Shown here piece by piece: positions 1-5,754 of a DNA stretch of 10,542 nucleotides. The position numbers and the translations under genes are program-made. The stretch's first letter is position 1, and each line of letters begins with the position of its first letter. The DNA comes from Dictyocoela muelleri (lineage: Eukaryota; Microsporidia). The notes under the pieces were generated by a model. It worked only from the letters and a program-made list of their open reading frames with translations. It was not told where the DNA came from and made no database searches. The stretch spans positions 1 through 10,542 of the forward strand of contig SDVU01000786.1 of NCBI GenBank assembly GCA_016256075.1. The letters run 5' to 3'.

Positions 1-167
1 AATCAGCTATACCACACTGGAACAACTGTATATTAATACTATATTTCTATAGTTTTTGACCGCTTAATGTCATTCCTTCATTATTTATTAAAGTGACTTT
101 AAAGTAATTCGAACTACGATACTTAAATTTACATTCAAGAGTATTAACCACAGAGCTATCTGGCTCA
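1..167 (-). mobile_element. tRNA-derived SINE, copy a, head half (cut by window edge)
   Basis: Read on the minus strand, this is the front half of the SINE family that recurs through the window. It has an A box (TAGCTCTGTGGTTA, 145-158), a B box (GTTCGAATTAC, 104-114) and the following body down to the segment GGTATAGCTGATT. It matches copy f at 8672-8840 closely base for base over its whole length. The tail half lies left of the window. No protein is encoded. The head ends near 167, just after GCCAGATAG on the minus strand. The family call rests on copy f, which has a clear target duplication. Confidence 0.8.
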
Positions 168-184
168 GAATATTTATTTTAATA

Positions 185-637
185 AAAATTATTTCATAAT
201 AGACATTGAATTAGTGATTCATATACGATATCATAGAAATATTACAAAGAATTGAAAGCAATAGGATTAAATATTAATTAATTAGTATTTATAAAAAAGC
301 AGATCCGCATAAAATATTAATTAATTAGTATTTATAAAAAAGCAGATCCGCATAAAATTGCAGAAGATGAATGTTATACATCTCTGCTATAAGGCATATA
401 AATGATTGTTAAGAAATATCATTAAAAAAATGCAGTAAAACTAAAAAAATCATTAAAAGATTATAACTACCTGTATCCTCCGAGTCATTAATAGAACGAA
501 AATTACAAAAATAGCTGTATCTCCGTGTAGCTTATGCTATTAATTTTTATTTGAAAACCAAAAACTAAATGTTTAAAGACTAAGTTTGGGATAACCCTCT
601 AAGTTGAAAATTATGAATATTGTCAAAATGTAACATA
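185..637 (+). mobile_element. tRNA-derived SINE, copy b, old and diverged, head lost
   Basis: A degraded plus-strand copy. The middle and tail align in order with copy f: the 22-bp core (485-506, TCATTAATAGAACG then AAAATTAC), the GTGTAGCTTA segment, the AAAACCAAAAACTAAATG segment and the closing GAATATTGTCAAAATG near 615-632. Its tRNA-like head is not visible; it would lie where copy a begins in the opposite orientation, so the two copies sit head to head. Identity to copy f is clearly lower than for copies a, c and e, so this looks like one of the oldest copies. The 5' limit is approximate. Confidence 0.6.
269..354. repeat. 43-bp perfect tandem duplication
   Basis: Two identical 43-bp units (269-311 and 312-354) lie side by side, each carrying AAGCAGATCCGCAT. 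They fall inside the old SINE copy b. The units are identical although the surrounding SINE is strongly diverged, so the duplication is far younger than the copy it lies in, or it is an assembly artefact. Confidence 0.9.
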
Positions 638-900
638 TATTGATGAAAACATTAAAATCGAGATTTTACTAACGAAAATAATTGGAAGATAAAAATCCTA
701 AAATAAATAATTTTAATATTCATTGATGAAAAGTATGGAAGATGGCGATATGACTATAAAAAATAATTTTATCAAAAATAGCGTATATCTAAAAATCACA
801 ATTTAAAATTTTTGACGTAATTGTAATGAAAAATACAATTAATGATGTTATTATAAAAATTTAAAATCGGGGAGTTATTAATTATTTCTTCAAAGAAAGG
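638..900. other. Unassigned AT-rich spacer
   Basis: I see no open frame of useful length, no RNA gene and no clear repeat here. A short plus-strand reading near 721-760 (IDEKYGRWRYDYKK) faintly recalls the IDESKFG block of Merlin transposases, but the neighbouring blocks are absent and I do not call it. Confidence 0.5.
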
Positions 901-1352
901 TTATATTTTATATTACACGCTGAAAATATCATAATTTTAAACCGGTGGATTTCCCCAACCTTTTTCTTTGCCATTTGGTTATTGGTGTTCAAATAAAATG
1001 GCACCACTAAGCTATCCAGAGAGGCACAGTTTATACGCGATTTTCGTTTTACTAATGATCGGCAGAAAACAGGTAATTATATATTTAATCATGTTTTTTC
1101 AACTTACACTATTTTATAACCAAGTTACGACGCCGCACTTTGTTCCAAACCTAAGAGAGTCCCTTCTATGTCATATTAAACCGAGTTTTGATCAGCTATA
1201 CCAAGCTAGAAAAAACTGCATATTAATACTATATTTATATAATTATTGCCCGATTAAGCTTAATCTATAATATATTAAAGTGACATCTCGCGAGTCAAAC
1301 CATGATACTTAAATATACATTTAATGTTTTAACCATTGAGCTATCTGGCCCC
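901..1352 (-). mobile_element. tRNA-derived SINE, copy c, nearly complete
   Basis: A complete copy on the minus strand. The A box is at 1330-1343 (TAGCTCAATGGTTA), the B box at 1291-1301 (GGTTTGACTCG), the conserved core at 1037-1058, and the tail matches the closing CAGCGTG-type segment near 918-925. The head stops only about 64 bases before the start codon of the gene at 1416, and SINE transcription would run away from that gene. The internal 100-codon open frame at 968-1270 lies inside the SINE and has no protein features, so it is not a gene. I could not find a convincing target duplication. Confidence 0.8.
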
Positions 1353-1407
1353 TAATTTATTTTTTAATAATTTAATTATTCAAAGATTTTTATATTCATC
1401 TTGCTAA

Positions 1408-1412
1408 CCCCC
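1408..1412 (+). promoter_or_regulatory. CCC-type start signal of the 1416 gene
   Basis: The run CCCCC lies three bases before the ATG (AACCCCCTTAATG). The same layout, CCCC then TTATG, precedes the acetyltransferase gene at 5755. Short C runs just before the start codon are the known microsporidian CCC-like signal for transcription start. It supports ATG 1416 over the in-frame TTG at 1401, which lies before the signal. Confidence 0.7.
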
Positions 1413-1415
1413 TTA

Positions 1416-2762
1416 ATGAAAAGATATAAACTAGATTATGTTCCCATCCATACAAAATCTAGATTATTTAAAATTAACGATCGGAAAGTTTATTACAAAC
1501 ATATATTTTTATGTAAGGGTGACATTATAAACGAAGATTCGTTTAAGGCATATTATTTTTCAGATTGTATTTATGAATACAACATATTTACAATAAAATT
1601 TGGACGAATTCCTGTTCTTTATACAAAGGGTGTGCCTGAATATGTGAATAAATCTATTTTAAGGAAAAAAGATGAGAATCTGTATAAAAAGACTATTAAA
1701 TGTATAAATCATTTATATACTGAAAATAATTCAGCGGATATAAATAGAAATAAATTCGAGATTAATAATATTGATAATAATGAAAGAAATATTAATGATA
1801 TTGATAATAATGAAAGAAATATTAATGATATTGATAATAATGAAAGAAATATTAATAATATTGATAATAATGAAAGAAATATTAATAATATTGATAATAA
1901 TGAAAGAAATATTAATAATATTGATAATAATAAAAGAAATATGGATAATATTGATACGCAAGATGTATCTGAAATTTCTAAAACCAAATATGAATCAATA
2001 AAATTCAATGAAAATTTTTATACAAAAAATAAAATATTTGATTTTAAAGATATTGCTGTTTTCGAAGATAACAACCAATCTGAAATGTTATTTTGTGTAG
2101 AATCAGAAATACACGGGTATACTTTTTATGAAGGTATATCTGAATGCGGTCTTATTGTTATTTGTGGTGAATATAAATTTATAAAATATAAAAATAATGC
2201 TATTGGTATAGATTTGGCTCGGAATTGCTGCTACATATATGAAAATGGTATTTTTAAAAAAGATATAACTTTGTTTAAGTCTGTTATAAATCTATTTATA
2301 GGTATTTTTGAAGATTTAGAACGATTATTTATACTTTTTTCAGTTTATAATCGTGAATATTTTTGGAAATATCTGCCTAAAAACAAAGATCTTGTATGTT
2401 CCTTATATAGAAATACAGATTTAAAGGATGAATTATCAGAATTTATAGGTGATTTCAGGGATGCAAGCGCAAAAAGTCTCAGTAAAATTATAATTTATTT
2501 TCCGGAATTACAAGAAAATTTTATAAAAATAGCTCTTGAAACCAATAATGAGTACTTAATTGAAGACTATATCGAATATCTTAAAAGAAATGCGATTCCC
2601 ACTGATAAAATTGGAGATATACTGCTTGAATATAATTCTTTTTATTTGTATTTGTTATGTAAACCCGAGAGTACTAAATATTTTGAAGAATGGTCTGATT
2701 TAATTGAATTAGAAAAAATTAAAATTAAAGTTCAACGAATAAAAAGCGGGTCTGAAAAATAG
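1416..2762 (+). CDS. Hypothetical protein, 448 residues, with Asn-rich repeats
   Basis: I do not recognise this protein. The frame is open from ATG 1416 to TAG 2760-2762, and the start is fixed by the CCCCC signal just before it. Residues 1-105 are a well-mixed sequence rich in Tyr, Ile and Lys. Residues 121-180 are six copies of a 10-residue unit (NNERNINDID, NNERNINNID and a varied last one). Residues 205-280 have alternating hydrophobic stretches that look like beta structure, and about 285-440 look helical and may form an alpha-solenoid (for example SLSKIIIYFPELQENFIKIA, 354-373). No signal peptide, zinc site or catalytic motif is visible. A hydrophobic run at 288-310 contains charged residues and is more likely buried helix than membrane. 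Complex sequence on both sides of the repeat suggests a real, folded host protein. Neighbours are SINE copies on both sides, so there is no operon or gene-pair context. Confidence 0.85.
   Translation: MKRYKLDYVPIHTKSRLFKINDRKVYYKHIFLCKGDIINEDSFKAYYFSDCIYEYNIFTIKFGRIPVLYTKGVPEYVNKSILRKKDENLYKKTIKCINHLYTENNSADINRNKFEINNIDNNERNINDIDNNERNINDIDNNERNINNIDNNERNINNIDNNERNINNIDNNKRNMDNIDTQDVSEISKTKYESIKFNENFYTKNKIFDFKDIAVFEDNNQSEMLFCVESEIHGYTFYEGISECGLIVICGEYKFIKYKNNAIGIDLARNCCYIYENGIFKKDITLFKSVINLFIGIFEDLERLFILFSVYNREYFWKYLPKNKDLVCSLYRNTDLKDELSEFIGDFRDASAKSLSKIIIYFPELQENFIKIALETNNEYLIEDYIEYLKRNAIPTDKIGDILLEYNSFYLYLLCKPESTKYFEEWSDLIELEKIKIKVQRIKSGSEK
1776..1955 (+). repeat. 30-bp in-frame coding repeat, six units
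   Basis: Six head-to-tail 30-bp units encode residues 121-180 of the hypothetical protein. The first five are almost identical in DNA as well as in protein, differing at single bases that swap Asp and Asn; the last is more diverged. Near-identity at the DNA level points to recent slippage or unequal exchange, so unit number probably varies among strains. Confidence 0.95.
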
Positions 2763-3281
2763 AATAGGCGCTATTTCTTGATAAATCAAATAATTTATCT
2801 TTTCAAATTAGATAAAGTTCATGACATTTTTAGTTTTATTGTAATAATAATGAATTATATTTTTATGATATTTTTTATATATCCATGATAATATCAATAA
2901 GTATCAACACGCAAATTTTTCAAGTATTGGTTTACATACCTTTATCTCATTTTTTAAAATTTTATGCACCACTAACAAGCTACCGGAAATAAATTATACG
3001 CGATTTTCGTTTTATCGATGGCTCAATATCATATAGGTAATTATAGATCTTTTCAATGAGTTTTTACATCATTATTTTTAGTGATATCTTATCGCACTAT
3101 TCCCACACCCATGAAATTCCCCATACTCCATGCTTTTATTAGACCAAATCTTAATCAGCTATAACAAATTTCAATAACTGTAGATAACTACTACACTCAT
3201 TAACTACTTAATTTCAACACACATTTAAACTGGCGTCAGCATTATTCGAAATTCGTAACTTAAATGTTACATTCAAGTGAA

Positions 3282-3629
3282 GGTTCTCAAACATGTTGGA
3301 GAACCACCCCTCAGATTTTTAAGTCTTATTTGATAAGAATAAATATGTTTATTATTTGAAATAAGCTTAAAATTGCGAGATAAAATAAGATATAATTATT
3401 AAAAAAAATCTAGAGATATATAGAGGTTTACCAAATTTGGTAAATCTCTCTATATATAGAGGTTTTTAAATTTGGTAAATCTATATATATATATGTCTAG
3501 ATTTTTATTATTAATTATATATCTTATTTTATCTCGCGATTTTAAGCTTATTTCAAATAAGAAACATATTTTATGCTATTACCAATTAAGAATTACAAAT
3601 ATGTGGGGTCTCTAACCCGTTGGAGAACC
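3282..3629. mobile_element. Foldback MITE 1, Merlin-like, inserted in SINE d
   Basis: This 348-bp element is a near-complete inverted repeat. The ends are GGTTCTC at 3282 and GGAGAACC at 3622-3629. The arms about 3325-3440 and 3465-3590 pair over more than 100 bases, including ATTTGAAATAAGCTTAAAA against its complement. The left flank is CAAGTGAA (3274-3281). The matching right flank, CAAGTGTG (3987-3994), is found beyond MITE 2, so six of eight bases of the target duplication agree. It has no coding capacity. GG ends plus an 8-bp duplication fit the Merlin/IS1595 superfamily, and the first 16 bases resemble those of MITE 3. Confidence 0.75.
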
Positions 3630-3635
3630 CAAGTA

Positions 3636-3984
3636 GGTAGGTGGCGGTTTTTCGATGTTTTTGAGAAAACTAGATGTTTTTGAAAAAAATTAAATTTAAT
3701 CATTTATTTGTAATACTTCCCTTTTCAACCATATTAATAACCCCTTTTTATAAATCTATTTACCCCTTTTGCAAACTTATTGAACCTCAAAATTAATAAA
3801 AATTTAAAATCAATAAAATTTTAAAATCAATAAAATTTTATAAATTTTGAGGTTCAATAACTTTGCAAAAGGGGTCAATAAGTTTGAAAGAGGCTGTATT
3901 ATAAAAAATGATTGGATTTACATTTTTTTATTTTTTTCAAAAGCATCGAGTTTTCTCAAAAACATCGGAAAACCGCCACCTACC
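3636..3984. mobile_element. Foldback MITE 2, Merlin-like, inserted at the edge of MITE 1
   Basis: This 349-bp element has inverted ends GGTAGGTGGCGGTTTT and AAAACCGCCACCTACC, and the pairing continues inward for most of its length, including the TTATTGAACCTCAAAATT stretch on both arms. Its flanks are CCCAAGTA (3628-3635) and CCCAAGTG (3985-3992), an 8-bp target duplication with one difference. The left copy includes the last two bases of MITE 1, so MITE 2 landed exactly at the MITE 1 border and is younger. The end sequence differs from MITE 1 and MITE 3, so it is a separate family with the same Merlin-like signature. Confidence 0.8.
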
Positions 3985-4011
3985 CCCAAGTGTGTTAACC
4001 ACTGAGCTATC

Positions 4012-4258
4012 GGTTCTCCAACGGGTTCGTCTACTCAAAAACTTTGAGATGAGATAATGTTGAAAATATAAAATCGTTGTCAAATTTACTGGTGGTAATA
4101 GATAATGCCTTATTTTAAATGATATTAAATGTATATAATTATTTAAGATCATGAAAAAAGGGCATTATCTATTACCACTATGAAATTAGGCAACCATTTT
4201 ATATTTTCAACATTATCTAATCTAAAATTTTTTGAGTGGACGAACCCGTTGTAGAACC
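4012..4258. mobile_element. Foldback MITE 3, Merlin-like, in the A box of SINE d
   Basis: This 247-bp element starts GGTTCTCCAACGGGTTCGTC and ends in the near-perfect complement. It is flanked by a perfect 8-bp duplication, GAGCTATC, at 4004-4011 and 4259-4266. The arms remain paired through AGATAATGTTGAAAATATAA and the TAATAGATAATGCC stretch on both sides. It has no coding capacity. Removing it together with one flank copy restores the A box of the SINE (TAGCTCAGTGGTTA on the minus strand), which proves the insertion. Confidence 0.88.
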
Positions 4259-4272
4259 GAGCTATCTGACAC

Positions 4273-4518
4273 CTCTTCACCTATTTTTATTTAAAAATGC
4301 TTCATTTATTTTAAATTTATAAGATGAATTTAAATTAAATTTATATTATTTTTTTAGAGGGTAAAAAATTTAAAAAAAGGTATAATTTAATCTTATCAGT
4401 CGAAACGCTTCAAAGGTCTTATATAAACAAGTATAGATATTAATATAGATGAAACATTTCGGCAAAGGAGCGGTGAATATAAAAAATAATAACAAAATCT
4501 AATATTATTATTTATCCG
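4273..4518. other. Unassigned AT-rich spacer between SINE copies
   Basis: About 245 bases between the head of SINE d and the tail of SINE e. I see no open frame, RNA gene or repeat relationship to other parts of the window. Confidence 0.5.
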
Positions 4519-5320
4519 TTATATATCATGCTGACAACATCCATAGTTGCCAACCTATAGAGTTGTCTGTAACTTTGGTACATACATTTTGGACCTTGGT
4601 TTTCCAATTATAAATCACTACTAAACTAATCCGAAGTTCTTCTGTATATGCGGTTTTCGTTTTATTAATGACACAGCAGGACAAAGTGTATTAATGGCCT
4701 TTTCATATTTTTTATTTATTTATTTTCACTACTTTTTTCCCGAGATGCGTCGCCATACTCATCTCCAAACTGGAGAGTCCTCTCTGCTTCATTGAAATAT
4801 TAGACAAGTCTTAATAAGCTATAACACACTGAAAAAACTGTACATTGCTACTACATTCCTATAGTTATTGACTGCTTAATGTCAATTCCAATTTTTTTAT
4901 TAAAGTGTCCTCAGCTGAATTCGAACCTATTGATCAGTGTTTCCCAAAAATGCGTCTTGGACATTTGTTAGGTGCACACTGAATTTTTTTTTAAATTTAA
5001 GAAATGTATTTTATTAAACTTCAGAGTTTTTTTTTGTTTGCAATCTAATTTAAAAACTCACAATGATCAAATGCAAGAAAGGGAAAAACCCTAATAAATT
5101 ATGAAGTAATTAAAAATTACCTTTAAAACATAAGACCTAACATTGAATATATTCTAGATATTCGCCAAGCACACAGTTTACAATAATATATATATATATT
5201 TTGGTGTACCCGAAAAAAATAAAATCTTACAAGTGCGCCCGATACTAAAAGTTTGAGAAAGTCTGCTCTAGATACTTAAATATTACATTTAAGTTTGCTA
5301 ACCACTATTCTATCTGGCCC
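4519..5320 (-). mobile_element. tRNA-derived SINE, copy e, split by a hAT MITE
   Basis: The SINE parts are 4519-4934 and 5266-5320. On the minus strand the head begins GGGCCAGATAG with the A-box region at 5299-5313. After removal of the MITE, a strong B box follows (GGTTCGAATTC, about 4917-4927), then the body, the core at 4650-4671 (one base from copy f in the core half AACGAAAATCGC), and the closing segment GTTGTCAGCATGATATAT at 4521-4538. The B box is the best match to the GGTTCGANNCC consensus in the family. Flanks ATTTATCC and ATTTATTC could be a target duplication, but AT-rich sequence makes this weak. Confidence 0.82.
4935..5265. mobile_element. Non-autonomous hAT transposon (MITE), 331 bp
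   Basis: The left end is CAGTGTTTCCCAAA and the right end, read inward, is CAGACTTTCTCAAACTTTT. These are imperfect inverted repeats of the CAG-start type typical of hAT elements. Flanks CTATTGAT (4927-4934) and CTCTAGAT (5266-5273) agree at six of eight positions, consistent with the 8-bp hAT duplication and its preference for T at position 2 and A at position 7. Removal rejoins the A-box and B-box halves of SINE e. A GTGCRC motif recurs inside both ends (GGTGCACAC near 4971; GTGCGCCC near 5233). There is no transposase, so it would have depended on an outside source. Confidence 0.75.
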
Positions 5321-5441
5321 AAGAATTTATTCATTGCTAAAATAAAAATCAAATATATGGTAGGATAAAAATAATTCTATGGGTAAGTTTTATATTTATC
5401 CCCAAAATAATTTGCCGGATTTAGTTAGGAAAACATTCGTG

Positions 5442-5695
5442 TTGATAATATTAATTGATAATATTGATTGATAATATTGATTGATTATATTAATTGATAA
5501 TATTGATTGATAATATTGATTGATTATATTAATTGATAATATTGATTGATAATATCGATTGATAATATTGATTGATAATATTGATTGATAATATTAATTG
5601 ATAATATTGATTGATAATATTAATTGATAATATTGATTGATAATATTGATTGATAATATTAATTGATAATATTGATTGATAATATCGATAATATT
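5442..5695. repeat. 13-bp minisatellite upstream of the acetyltransferase gene
   Basis: Eighteen full 13-bp units run from 5453 to 5686 with consensus GATTGATAATATT, flanked by partial units on both sides. Variation is limited to three positions: G or A at the first base, A or T at base 8, and T or C at the last base. The variants are interleaved (AATT-type units recur every two to four units), which suggests higher-order duplication. The array ends about 55 bases before the start codon at 5755, so it overlaps or abuts the promoter. Copy number is likely to vary. Confidence 0.95.
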
Positions 5696-5748
5696 GATAT
5701 TCGCTTTTTAAAAATCAAAATTTAGATTTTTTATTATTTTCAATATAA

Positions 5749-5752
5749 CCCC
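5749..5752 (+). promoter_or_regulatory. CCC-type start signal of the acetyltransferase gene
   Basis: CCCC lies two bases before the ATG at 5755 (ATAACCCCTTATG), closely like the AACCCCCTTAATG arrangement of the other gene. This matches the known microsporidian CCC-like signal and marks the transcript start very close to the start codon. Confidence 0.7.
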
Positions 5753-5754
5753 TT

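Larger units (their letters stand above)
2873..4272 (-). mobile_element. tRNA-derived SINE, copy d, split by three MITEs
   Basis: The SINE parts are about 2873-3281, 3993-4011 and 4259-4272. On the minus strand the head reads GTCAGATAGCTC, then TAGCTCAGTGGTTAA once the MITE at 4012-4258 is taken out, then continues at 3281 into the B-box region (TTTCGAAT, near 3245-3253). The core is at 3000-3021, and the tail runs out near 2873, about 110 bases after the stop of the hypothetical gene. The A-box region is itself broken by an insertion, and a compound insertion separates the A and B boxes, so this copy cannot be transcribed from its own promoter as it stands. Confidence 0.8.

Noticed and set aside
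721-760. Possible third Merlin transposase fragment (IDEKYGRWRYDYKK)
   Set aside because: Only one short block resembles the family, and the neighbouring blocks are missing.
968-1270. Open frame of 100 codons on the plus strand
   Set aside because: It lies wholly inside SINE copy c, antisense to the SINE, and has no protein features.
1416-2762. Assignment to PP4R3/SMEK, nucleoporin or vesicle-coat families
   Set aside because: The fold impression (beta then helical repeat) is not backed by any diagnostic motif.
3937-4152. Minus-strand open frame of 71 codons
   Set aside because: It runs across parts of MITE 2, SINE d and MITE 3, so it is a chance frame over insertion borders.
5442-5695. 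CRISPR-like array
   Set aside because: The 13-bp units are directly contiguous with no spacers, and the context is eukaryotic.
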